Of a DNA stretch of 64,000 nucleotides, positions 8,953-17,047 are shown one piece after another; the stretch's first letter is position 1, and each line of letters starts with the position of its first letter. This DNA comes from Chitinophaga parva. GTDB lineage: Bacteria; Bacteroidota; Bacteroidia; Chitinophagales; Chitinophagaceae. Below the pieces are notes generated by a model. That model was given only the letters and a program-made list of their open reading frames with translations. It was not told the DNA's origin and searched no databases. The translations under genes were made by a program, and so were the position numbers. The stretch is from the NCBI RefSeq assembly GCF_003071345.1, contig NZ_QCYK01000001.1, positions 744,001 to 808,000 on the forward strand, given 5' to 3'.

Positions 8953-11469
8953 TTACAATGTTTCCCGGAAGGCTGCAATGGCTGCTTTTGCTTCTTCGTA
9001 AAGCAACTGCGCTGATTGCAGCCTTTTATGTGCGGAGCCGGCAGCCTGGTGGGCCGCGTCATTTTCCAGCTCTACCATAAGTTGCGTAAGCGCCGGGATG
9101 CGCACCACGGAGAGACTGGCCCGCAGGCGGTGGGCTTCAAACTGCACGGCTTCCCAGCGCCCTTCACGGAGGGATTGGGCCAATTGTTCCATGTAGGCAG
9201 GGGCCGTTTTATTGAAGGTGTCCACGAGCTCTTTCAGGTAGCCGGGATCATTATCCGTGAGTTTGCGGAGGTAATCAAAATCTACCACAGATGGTGCGCT
9301 CACCGGCGCAGGTTCCTTGATGGGAAAGCGTTTCAGCAGGTCCAGTATTTTGTACACCAGTTCATCCGGCCGGAATGGTTTGGCAACGTAGTCGTTGAAG
9401 CCTTCGGACAATGCCCTGGCCGTTTCCTCACTTTGGGTGGATGCGGTGATGGCTATGCATGGCGTGGTAAAGCCCAGGCGCCGCAGGGCTGCCACGGTTT
9501 CATAGCCGTTCATGTCCGGCATTTGCAGGTCCAGTAGCAGGCAGTCGTAGCTTTTTTGCATCATCAGTTGCATCGCAGTGAGGCCGTCTGCCACTACTTC
9601 CACGGTGGCGCCGGTTTGCTGCAGGGTATAGCGTACTACTTTCTGGTTAATGGGATTGTCTTCCGCCAGCAGCACCCGCTTGCCTTCCAGGCTTTGGCCG
9701 GTAAGTGCCTGGCGGGGCGCGGCACTATTGATGTGTTTTTCCAGGGGCAGTTCCACGTAGAAGATGGTGCCTTCACTCAGGTCACTTTTTACAGAAATGC
9801 TGCCCCCGTGCTGGAGCACAATTTCTTTGCAAATAGCCAGTCCTACGCCGGCCCCCCTGGAGAAGAGGGCCGTTTCCGGCGTGGCGTGCGCGTATGTTTC
9901 AAAAATGGTTTCCAACTGGTCCGGCGGAATGCCCATACCCGTGTCTCTAACTTCTATGCCTATACGTGCGCGCTGTTTGTCTTCTTCCAGCAGCATGGCG
10001 GTAAGTTGCACATTGCCCACGGCAGTGAATTTTACCGCGTTATCCAGCAGGGCGCCAAACACCTGGCCCAGGCGCAGCATGTCGCCGGTTAGCTGCGTGG
10101 GAATATTTTCGTCCAGGTCGCAGTACATGTTGAGGCCCTTGGCATCTGCGGCGGCGCTCACGCTGGCCATGGCCTTGTGCAGGAGCTGGGGCAGGTTCAC
10201 GTCCCCTTTTTCCAGTTGCAGCTTGCCGGCGCGGATGCGGGATATTTCCTGGATATCATTTACCAGCAGGGCCAGTTTTTCTGCGGATGCGGCCATTGCA
10301 TCGGCGTATTCCTGCTGGGTATCCGTGAGCGGTGTTTTTTGCAGCAGGTAGCTCATGCCGGTAATGCCATTGATGGGAGTGCGCAGGGCCTGGCTCATAT
10401 TGGCCAGGAAGATCTCCTGGACGCGCCGGGCCTCTTCTGCGCCGGACCGGGCATCGGAAAGCTCATTTTCCCGGCGCACATGCTCCGTAATGTCCACCCC
10501 AGTGGCGCCTATGCCATACACTTCATGGTGCTTGTCCAGCAGCGGGTATTTGGTGACCAGGTAGTGGCACAATTGCCCGTTGCGTTCCAGGCTGCTCACC
10601 ACGTTTACCGGCTCCTTGCTGTCTATCGCTTTTTGATCGCTGGCGGCCCATTTGCGGGCTTCTGCCGGTTGGGATATTTCCAGGTCCGTACGGCCTACGA
10701 TGTCTGCCGCGGGGTGGCCCATCACTTTTTCAAATTCCTTGTTCACCAGCAGGTAGCGGCCGTAGAGGTCTTTGATAAATATAAACGTGGGTGTGTGGTC
10801 CAGGATGCTGAGCAGCAGGTGCTGCAGCGCTTCCTGCTCCCCATGTAGCTTGTCCATGCGCAGCTGCAGGGTCTTTTTCTCGTGGATGTCTTTTACGAGG
10901 GCCTGGTAGCCAATGACCTTATCATGATGGTAGCGCAGGGTTACCTGCTGTTCCACCCATTTGAGCGTGCCAGACTTTGTGATCATTTCCACCTCGCGGG
11001 TGGTAATGGCTTCGCGGCGGATCACCTGTTCCCGGTAAAAAATATTCAGCTCTTCGTAAAGGGCTGGGCTGAGGAGCAGGGAGTAGTGGCGCTCCAGCAG
11101 TTCTTCCGGGGAATAGCCGGTAAGGGCCAGGGCCTGTGGACTGATATATTCAAAGTAGCCTTCCAGGGAGATGGTGTACATGAGCACCCCGGAATCTTCC
11201 ACCAGCTGGCGGTACAGCTCCTTGTGATCGCCCAGGGCGTTGCGGGTGGTGCGGAGCTCGTGCATGATAAAATTAATGCGAAGCAGGGCCATTACCAGGA
11301 TGATGCTGAGGATAATGCCCCCGGTAACGGCCAGTTGGTATACGAGGGCCGTATGGCGGCTCCATTGCGCCGGCTCCCGGTTCACCATATAGGTGTACCC
11401 GATAAACAAAGCAATGCAAAGCAAGGCAATGGTGAACGTGATAATGATCGGGTGCTTCAGCTGTTTCAT
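8953..11469 (-). CDS. Hybrid sensor kinase (2 TM, PAS-PAS-HisKA-HATPase-REC-HPT) with Gln at the phospho-acceptor position
   Basis: An 838-residue membrane protein with transmembrane helices at about 8-28 and 42-64, two PAS domains (about 85-200 and 215-330), HisKA (about 345-410), HATPase_c (DTGMGIP, GAGVGLAI), a receiver domain with phospho-acceptor D647 in LLLDLQMPD, and a C-terminal HPT domain with H780 in AHRLRAS. The H-box normally reads NMSHEIRTP, but here it is NMSQALRTP with Gln at 360, so the standard autophosphorylation site is absent. It may act as a receiver/HPT relay fed by another kinase or as a regulatory pseudokinase. It converges on the upstream kinase gene with a 5-bp gap and no visible terminator. 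Confidence 0.9.
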   Translation of the reverse strand: MKQLKHPIIITFTIALLCIALFIGYTYMVNREPAQWSRHTALVYQLAVTGGIILSIILVMALLRINFIMHELRTTRNALGDHKELYRQLVEDSGVLMYTISLEGYFEYISPQALALTGYSPEELLERHYSLLLSPALYEELNIFYREQVIRREAITTREVEMITKSGTLKWVEQQVTLRYHHDKVIGYQALVKDIHEKKTLQLRMDKLHGEQEALQHLLLSILDHTPTFIFIKDLYGRYLLVNKEFEKVMGHPAADIVGRTDLEISQPAEARKWAASDQKAIDSKEPVNVVSSLERNGQLCHYLVTKYPLLDKHHEVYGIGATGVDITEHVRRENELSDARSGAEEARRVQEIFLANMSQALRTPINGITGMSYLLQKTPLTDTQQEYADAMAASAEKLALLVNDIQEISRIRAGKLQLEKGDVNLPQLLHKAMASVSAAADAKGLNMYCDLDENIPTQLTGDMLRLGQVFGALLDNAVKFTAVGNVQLTAMLLEEDKQRARIGIEVRDTGMGIPPDQLETIFETYAHATPETALFSRGAGVGLAICKEIVLQHGGSISVKSDLSEGTIFYVELPLEKHINSAAPRQALTGQSLEGKRVLLAEDNPINQKVVRYTLQQTGATVEVVADGLTAMQLMMQKSYDCLLLDLQMPDMNGYETVAALRRLGFTTPCIAITASTQSEETARALSEGFNDYVAKPFRPDELVYKILDLLKRFPIKEPAPVSAPSVVDFDYLRKLTDNDPGYLKELVDTFNKTAPAYMEQLAQSLREGRWEAVQFEAHRLRASLSVVRIPALTQLMVELENDAAHQAAGSAHKRLQSAQLLYEEAKAAIAAFRETL

Positions 11470-11581
11470 CGATATGGCTTTTTCAGGGCGTCAATTCGGG
11501 GGAACACCGGTAAAAACAGGTATTTCGTGGAGATATATTACTAATATATGATTCCGAACGCTATTTTTAACATTTTAAATC

Positions 11582-11610
11582 TTTGTTTTACAGGCATTCC
11601 ATTAAATTTG
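11582..11610 (+). promoter_or_regulatory. Bacteroidota-type promoter for the PorT-like protein gene
   Basis: TTTG at 11582-11585 and a perfect TAAATTTG (TAnnTTTG consensus) at 11603-11610 are separated by 17 bp. The predicted start of transcription near 11617 leaves a leader of about 25 nt before the ATG at 11642. Confidence 0.6.
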
Positions 11611-11641
11611 CCTAATTTTCTTGCATCGAAGATTCATATTT

Positions 11642-12334
11642 ATGAGAAGAATAGTATTTACACTTGCGCTGATCGGTGGTTTCTTTTCCGCAATGGCGCA
11701 GGACGGCGGTGGCTCTGGGGTCGCGAAAAAGGCGCTGCAAAAATCCAGTGATTTCCTGTTAGTGGAGCTTTCCTATGACGCGTGGAGCGGTCTGCCCTCC
11801 GGTGTAAAAACGGGCTTTAACCGTGGTTTCAACACCTATTTCATGTACGATGTAAAGCTGCAGCCCCACCTGTCTATAGCGCCGGGTGTTGGTTTTGGTA
11901 CCAGTGGCATTTTCCTGAAAGGTTACCGCCTGGACAACTCTGACGGCAACGTGAGCACGGTGCCCAGCCTGTCCAGCACCGACAATAAAGGCCGTTTTAA
12001 AGTGGCTACCACTTACTTCGATATTCCCGTGGAACTGCGCTACCGCGCCAATTCAGACAATGCCAACAAGGGTTTCAAAGCCGCTATTGGTATTAAAGCA
12101 GGCTACCTGCTGAATGCCCACACCAAGGAAGTTTTGTCAGTGAATAACTCCCGCGTGGTGGAAAAAGAGATCTCCCGCCGTTATTTCAACAATTTCCGCT
12201 TTGCGGCCACTGCCCGTGTAGGCCTCGGTCCTATCGGCCTGTTTGGCAGCTACAACCTGAACCCGATCTTTAAGAATACTTCACAGCTGGATCCTACCTG
12301 CTATTCAATAGGGATCTATGTGAGTGGCCTGTAA
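11642..12334 (+). CDS. Outer-membrane beta-barrel protein, PorT/OMP_b-brl_2-like
   Basis: A 230-residue exported protein with a signal peptide (residues about 1-20, ending AMAQ) and an eight-strand-like barrel pattern, with alternating aromatic residues, GVGFGTSG and a SYNLNPIF strand near the end. The size and pattern fit the small outer-membrane barrel proteins annotated as PorT family in Bacteroidota. I start it at the ATG at 11642 rather than an in-frame ATG at 11621, because 11642 begins the signal peptide. It has its own promoter and a strong terminator, so it is probably monocistronic. The specific function is unknown. Confidence 0.8.
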   Translation: MRRIVFTLALIGGFFSAMAQDGGGSGVAKKALQKSSDFLLVELSYDAWSGLPSGVKTGFNRGFNTYFMYDVKLQPHLSIAPGVGFGTSGIFLKGYRLDNSDGNVSTVPSLSSTDNKGRFKVATTYFDIPVELRYRANSDNANKGFKAAIGIKAGYLLNAHTKEVLSVNNSRVVEKEISRRYFNNFRFAATARVGLGPIGLFGSYNLNPIFKNTSQLDPTCYSIGIYVSGL

Positions 12335-12353
12335 GCCAGGAAGCAATTCAAAT

Positions 12354-12391
12354 AAAAAAATCCAATCGCGACGGCGGTTGGATTTTTTTTT
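12354..12391. terminator. Bidirectional intrinsic terminator
   Basis: A 9-bp stem (tccaatcgc / gcggttgga, 12361-12382, one G-T pair) is flanked by an A run before and a nine-T run after. It can terminate both the barrel gene (+) and the converging enoyl-CoA hydratase gene (-). Confidence 0.85.
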
Positions 12392-12400
12392 GCGCCTGCA

Positions 12401-13180
12401 TCACTCACCCGTAAACACGGGGTTCCTCTTTTCCAGGAATGCCGTGATCCCTTCTGCATTATCCCTGGAATGACCGGCAATTTCCTGGCAATAGGCTTCG
12501 TATTCCAGCACGGCCTCCAGGTTTTCGGTCATGCCTTTGGTCAGCATTTTTTTCAGGAGGGCAATGGCTTTTGTAGGTGCGTTCGCATAGAATTTTGCTT
12601 CCGCGGCCACTACGTCCGTCAGGGCTTCCGGGGGAACTACTTTATTGATGAGGCCCAGGGCTTTGGCATCCGTGGCGGAGAGCTTAGTGGCCTTGGTGGC
12701 CAGTTCAAAGGCACGGTGGTAGCCGATGGTACGGGGCAGAAAGTAAGAGGAGCCGGAATCCAGCACCAGGGCTATATTGATGAAGATCTCTATCAGCGTG
12801 GCAGATTCACTGGCAATGATCAGGTCACAGGCCAGGGCCAGGGAGCAGCCGGCGCCCGCAGCTACGCCATTCAGCTGGCAGATCACCGGCTTGGGCATGT
12901 CGCGGATGGCTTTGATAATGGGGTTGTAGCGCTTGTGCAGGGAATCTCCCAGGCTGCGGGTCCCCGCTTCACTGGCGGCTTTCAGGTCTTGCCCGCTGCA
13001 AAAGGCCTTGCCGGCGCCAGTAAGCACCACGGCTCTTACTTTAGTGTCTTTGGCGGCCTGCTTCAGGGCGTCCTGCAGTTCATAACTAAGGGTATCATTA
13101 AAGGCGTTGTAAACTTCGGGGCGGTTCAGCGTAATGGTGCCTACGCCATGCTGGACTTGCCAGAGCAGGGATGTGTACAT
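12401..13180 (-). CDS. Enoyl-CoA hydratase/isomerase, PaaG-like
   Basis: A 259-residue crotonase-fold enzyme. Visible motifs are TLNRPEVYNAFND near the start, the oxyanion-hole region AFCSGQDLKAA, NGVAAGAGCSLALACDL in the middle and the ending FLEKRNPVFTGE, which closely follows E. coli PaaG. PaaG isomerises the ring-epoxide of phenylacetyl-CoA to an oxepin during phenylacetate breakdown, and relatives act in fatty-acid beta-oxidation. The start is set at the ATG complement at 13180 because the upstream extension is not crotonase-like. No other paa genes are nearby, so the substrate is uncertain. Confidence 0.88.
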   Translation of the reverse strand: MYTSLLWQVQHGVGTITLNRPEVYNAFNDTLSYELQDALKQAAKDTKVRAVVLTGAGKAFCSGQDLKAASEAGTRSLGDSLHKRYNPIIKAIRDMPKPVICQLNGVAAGAGCSLALACDLIIASESATLIEIFINIALVLDSGSSYFLPRTIGYHRAFELATKATKLSATDAKALGLINKVVPPEALTDVVAAEAKFYANAPTKAIALLKKMLTKGMTENLEAVLEYEAYCQEIAGHSRDNAEGITAFLEKRNPVFTGE

Positions 13181-13262
13181 AACGTGGAGTTTAGAAGGTT
13201 GTAACGGTTTCCTAAGGTAACGAAAATAAGTGGCCGCTTGTTCCGTGAGCTTCCCGGCCGTG

Positions 13263-13316
13263 CCGGAAACAAAAGAGCCGCCCGGCGCAGTGCGTGGGCG
13301 GCTCTTTTGTTTCCGG
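13263..13316 (-). terminator. Long perfect-stem terminator after the S9 peptidase gene
   Basis: A perfect 21-bp inverted repeat (arms 13263-13283 and 13296-13316, 12-nt loop) contains a GC-rich core flanked by an A4 run on one side and T4 on the other. It lies 20 bp beyond the stop of the S9 peptidase gene on the minus strand. Confidence 0.8.
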
Positions 13317-13335
13317 TTACAGGCCAGTAAAGGGA

Positions 13336-15339
13336 TTACAGCGTTTCCTTCAGCCAGGAGAAGAACTCGCGCTGCCATACCAGCGCATTCTGGTTGTGCA
13401 GCACCCAGTGATTCTCATCCGGGAAGTAGAGCAGTTTGCTCTTGATGCCCTTCAGCTGTGCGGCCTGGAACGCCTGCAAGCCCTGTTCAATGGGTACGCG
13501 GAAATCAATGCCACCCTGGACCACCAGGATGGGGGTGTTCCAGTTGTTCACGTATTCGCTGGGATTGAACTTTTTAATGCTTTCCGCATTGGCATGGTCC
13601 CAGTAGGCACCAATGTCCCAGTTGGCAAACCACAGTTCTTCCGTGGTGCCATACCAGCTGCGGAGATCAAAGAGGCCATCATGTGCAATGAACGTTTTAA
13701 AGCGGTTGTTATGCACGCCGGCCAGCATGTACACGGAGTACCCGCCGTAACTGGCGCCCACAGCGCCCAGGCGGGCTTTGTCCACATAGCTTTCTTTTGC
13801 CACATCATCAATGGCACTCAGGTAATCACGGATGGGCTGTCCGCCCCAGTCTTTGGAAATGGCGGCATTCCATTCTACCCCATGCCCCGGCATGCCGCGG
13901 CGGTTAGGCGCTACCACGATGTAGCCCTGGGATGCGATGAGCTGGAAGTTCCAGCGGAAAGAATAGAACTGCGTGAGGGCAGACTGCGGGCCGCCCTGGC
14001 AATACAGCAGAGTAGGATATTTTTTAGTGGAATCAAAATCCGGCGGGTACACTACCCAGGCCAGCATCTGCTTATTGTCTGTAGTGGTGATCCAACGCTT
14101 TACAGACTTGCATTGGCCCAGTGTTTTATTGATGTCGTCATTGACGGTGGTCAACTGTTTTAACTGGCCATTTTTCAGGTCTACGGTATACAGTTCTGCG
14201 GCGTGGTTAAAGTCCGTGCGGGACACTACCAGCGTATTGCCCGCCTGGCCCAGGATGCCCGCCACGTCAAAGTTGCCGTCTGTAACCTGGTGTGGTGTAC
14301 CCGGTTTCTGGGCGGCTATTTCAAAGAGTTGCTCCGTGCCTTTGATGGGCGCCACGAAGTAGATCTTTTTGCTGTCCTTGCTCCATTGGATACCGCCTAC
14401 CGTACCATCCCAGTCTTTGGTAAGATTGATGCGCGAGCCGGTGGCGCGGTCCAGTACAACGATGTCGTTCTTGTCGGACTCATACCCATCGTGGGCCATG
14501 CTTAGCCAGGCAATGTATTTACCGTCGGGGCTGAAAGCGGGGGCCACGTCGTAGCCGTTGAGGCCTTCTGCCAGGTCTTTAGTGGATTTATCGGCCAGGT
14601 TGTATTCGTAAATGCCGGTGTTGGTGCTGGTGGCGTATTCCTTGCCGAAGCGTTTTTTGGTTACATATACAATGCTTTTACCGTCGGGAGCCCAGATGAG
14701 GTCTTCCGCGCCACCATAGGGCATTTGCGGGCAATCGAAGGGCTGGCCTTCCAGCAGGTCCACGGGGGTGCCTACCTGCCCGTTGTTATAAGGGGCGTAA
14801 AATACGTGCTGGAATTTCCCGTCTTCCCAGGTGTCCCAGTGGCGGTAGTCCAGGTTATCGTAGATCTGGGCGGTGGTTTTGGGCAGGTCGGGGTAAATGT
14901 CTTTACCGTTCATTTTTTTCACGGGCACTTCGCGGGAGAAGAGGATGTACTGGCCGTCCGGGGAGAGGCGGATGTTGTCCATGCCCTCTTCCGTGCTGGT
15001 TTTCTGGACCGCGTTGCTGCCGTCCGGGCTCATTTCCCAGTATTGACCGCCACGGCTGAAGCCGGTTTTGTCCGGGTGTACGGCAATGTCACCGTTGCCG
15101 GCGTCTGGCAGTAGCTGAGTGGCAGGGCCACCGGCCAGGGGAATGCTGAACAGGTGTTTACTGCCTTTGTTCTGGTCTTTGTCATAGCGGGTTACGCTGT
15201 AGAGGACAGACTTGCCGTCTGCGCTGAGGGCTTCCCCGTTTACCCGTCCCAACTGCCAGAGCAGCTCGGGCGTCATTTTCTGTTGAGCCATTGCGGTGTT
15301 GGTTAGTAATATGGTGGCCATGAGCCAATGCTTGCGCAT
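13336..15339 (-). CDS. S9-family serine peptidase (DPP/acylaminoacyl-peptidase type)
   Basis: A 667-residue exported peptidase. A signal peptide (start MRKHWLMATILL, ending TAMAQ) precedes a beta-propeller of WD40-like TolB repeats (LSPDGQYILFS, FSPDGKYIAWLS, about residues 40-400) and a C-terminal alpha/beta hydrolase. The nucleophile elbow is GASYGGYS, the acid lies in GGIDFRVP and the catalytic His in DENHWVL. Such enzymes release dipeptides or acyl-amino acids from oligopeptides in the periplasm. An in-frame ATG at 15390 adds 17 residues ahead of the signal peptide and is less likely. It is divergent from hflX. Confidence 0.92.
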   Translation of the reverse strand: MRKHWLMATILLTNTAMAQQKMTPELLWQLGRVNGEALSADGKSVLYSVTRYDKDQNKGSKHLFSIPLAGGPATQLLPDAGNGDIAVHPDKTGFSRGGQYWEMSPDGSNAVQKTSTEEGMDNIRLSPDGQYILFSREVPVKKMNGKDIYPDLPKTTAQIYDNLDYRHWDTWEDGKFQHVFYAPYNNGQVGTPVDLLEGQPFDCPQMPYGGAEDLIWAPDGKSIVYVTKKRFGKEYATSTNTGIYEYNLADKSTKDLAEGLNGYDVAPAFSPDGKYIAWLSMAHDGYESDKNDIVVLDRATGSRINLTKDWDGTVGGIQWSKDSKKIYFVAPIKGTEQLFEIAAQKPGTPHQVTDGNFDVAGILGQAGNTLVVSRTDFNHAAELYTVDLKNGQLKQLTTVNDDINKTLGQCKSVKRWITTTDNKQMLAWVVYPPDFDSTKKYPTLLYCQGGPQSALTQFYSFRWNFQLIASQGYIVVAPNRRGMPGHGVEWNAAISKDWGGQPIRDYLSAIDDVAKESYVDKARLGAVGASYGGYSVYMLAGVHNNRFKTFIAHDGLFDLRSWYGTTEELWFANWDIGAYWDHANAESIKKFNPSEYVNNWNTPILVVQGGIDFRVPIEQGLQAFQAAQLKGIKSKLLYFPDENHWVLHNQNALVWQREFFSWLKETL

Positions 15340-15425
15340 ATCCGTGATATTGATGGTAAGTGATTTTGTTGACCGGCGTAAATTAATCAATTACGGGCTT
15401 TACCCGGCCAATGCGGGCAATTGAT

Positions 15426-15433
15426 TAAATTTG
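15426..15433 (+). promoter_or_regulatory. -7 box of the hflX promoter
   Basis: A perfect TAAATTTG box lies 20 bp before the hflX start codon. No clear TTG -33 element is seen at the right spacing, so only the -7 box is claimed. A short leader of about 14 nt would result. Confidence 0.4.
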
Positions 15434-15453
15434 CAGTATAAACTGAAAACACA

Positions 15454-16641
15454 TTGATCGAAAAACAACAAGTCGTACAGCAGGAAGAGCGGGCCATTCT
15501 GGTGGGTGTGATCACCAAAGACCAGAACGAACGCCAGCTGCAGGAGTACCTGGATGAGCTGGCTTTCCTGGCGGAAACCGCAGGTGCCATTGCTGTAAAA
15601 CGCTTCACCCAGCGCCTGGCGCACCCGGACAGGGCCACTTTTGTGGGCAAGGGCAAGCTGGAAGAAATAAGAACGTATGTACTGGGCCGCAATATCAACC
15701 TCGTGATCTTTGATGACGAGCTGACCGGCTCCCAGATCTCCAATATTGAGAAGGTGGTAAAGGTGAAGGTGATAGACCGCAGTGATCTGATCCTGGACAT
15801 CTTTGCCCGCCGGGCGCGCACGGCCCAGGCCCGGGTGCAGGTGGAGCTGGCGCAATACCAGTACATCCTGCCCCGCCTGCGTGGTATGTGGAGCCACCTG
15901 GAACGCCAGGGAGGCGGCATAGGCAGCAGGGGTCCGGGAGAAACAGAAATTGAAACGGACCGCCGTATTGTAAAGGATAAGATCTCGCTGCTGCGCAAGC
16001 GCCTGGAGGAGATAGACAAGCAATCCCTTACCCAGCGCAAAGAGCGGGGTGAATTTATCCGCGTGGCCCTGGTAGGGTATACGAACGTGGGCAAGAGCAC
16101 CACCATGAACCTGCTCAGTAAGAGCGAAGTGTTTGCAGAAAACAAACTCTTCGCCACGCTGGACACCACCACCCGTAAAGTAGTATTTGACCAAACGCCT
16201 TTCCTGCTCAGCGATACCGTAGGATTTATCCGCAAGCTGCCCCACCACCTGGTAGAAAGTTTTAAGTCTACCCTGGACGAGGTGCGCGAAAGCGACATCC
16301 TGCTGCATGTGGTGGATATTTCCCACCCGCAGTATGAAGACCAGGTAGAAGTGGTAAACCGCACATTGCAGGAGCTGAAGGCCTTTGACAAGCCCACGAT
16401 CATGGTGTTCAATAAGATGGACCTTTATGAGCAAAACACCTTTGATGAGTGGCTGGCCGATGATGTGAAAGAAGACATCCTGCGCCAGCTGAAAACCAGC
16501 TGGGAAACCCGTACCCATGGCAATTGCGTGTTCATAGCCGCCACGGAGAAACGCAATGTGGAAGAGCTGCGCAAGACCATCCTGGATAAGGTGATAGCGT
16601 TGTATTCAAAGAAATATCCTTACAAAACAGCGTTTTTTTAA
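15454..16641 (+). CDS. hflX: HflX ribosome-associated GTPase
   Basis: A 395-residue GTPase. The N-terminal HflX domain contains the glycine-rich segment GGIGSRGPGETEIETDRR. The G domain follows with G1 GYTNVGKST (residues 208-216), G3 DTVG and G4 NKMD. HflX binds 50S subunits and splits stalled or hibernating ribosomes after stress. The start codon is TTG at 15454, chosen because the sequence from IEKQQVVQQEERAILVGV onward matches the family and no ATG lies upstream in frame. The stop overlaps the ATG of the Rieske gene (TAATG), indicating coupling. Confidence 0.95.
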   Translation: MIEKQQVVQQEERAILVGVITKDQNERQLQEYLDELAFLAETAGAIAVKRFTQRLAHPDRATFVGKGKLEEIRTYVLGRNINLVIFDDELTGSQISNIEKVVKVKVIDRSDLILDIFARRARTAQARVQVELAQYQYILPRLRGMWSHLERQGGGIGSRGPGETEIETDRRIVKDKISLLRKRLEEIDKQSLTQRKERGEFIRVALVGYTNVGKSTTMNLLSKSEVFAENKLFATLDTTTRKVVFDQTPFLLSDTVGFIRKLPHHLVESFKSTLDEVRESDILLHVVDISHPQYEDQVEVVNRTLQELKAFDKPTIMVFNKMDLYEQNTFDEWLADDVKEDILRQLKTSWETRTHGNCVFIAATEKRNVEELRKTILDKVIALYSKKYPYKTAFF

Positions 16642-16970
16642 TGGGCAAAACATATACCTGGCATAAGCTGGATGATCCTGTGGTGGCGCCCGGGCAGATC
16701 ACCGTGCAGGACGCCGGCGGAAAACGTATATGCCTTACCGTAGTAGACGATACGTGGTTTGCCTTTGCCTATAAATGCCCGCACGCCAGCGGCATTATGG
16801 CGGATGGCTTTATCCAGCAAACGGAGGTGGTATGCCCCCTGCACCGGTACCGCTTTGACCTGCGCAACGGGCGCAATACCAGCGGGGAGGGGTATCACCT
16901 GAAAACCTATCCCGTGGAGCAGCGGGTGGATGGATTGTATGTGGGTATAGAAAAGAGCAGCTGGTTTTAG
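16641..16970 (+). CDS. Small Rieske [2Fe-2S] protein
   Basis: A 109-residue soluble protein with both Rieske cluster motifs: CPHASG in the middle and CPLHRYRFDL about 20 residues later (C-x-H ... C-x-x-H). The size and lack of a signal peptide fit a ferredoxin-like Rieske component of the nitrite reductase NirD or dioxygenase ferredoxin type. It would transfer electrons in the cytoplasm. It starts on the last base of the hflX stop codon, so the two are co-translated, although no functional link is known. No oxygenase partner is nearby. Confidence 0.88.
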   Translation: MGKTYTWHKLDDPVVAPGQITVQDAGGKRICLTVVDDTWFAFAYKCPHASGIMADGFIQQTEVVCPLHRYRFDLRNGRNTSGEGYHLKTYPVEQRVDGLYVGIEKSSWF

Positions 16971-16995
16971 CATATTATTTTATTGTTAAGGCATG

Positions 16996-17034
16996 AACGC
17001 CGGTCCGGATTATTGCGGCCGGCGTTTAATTTTT
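16996..17034 (+). terminator. Intrinsic terminator after hflX-Rieske
   Basis: An 8-bp GC-rich stem (aacgccgg 16996-17003 / ccggcgtt 17019-17026) with a 15-nt loop is followed by taattttt. It lies 25 bp after the Rieske stop codon. Confidence 0.65.
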
Positions 17035-17047
17035 GTACTTCGCATAA

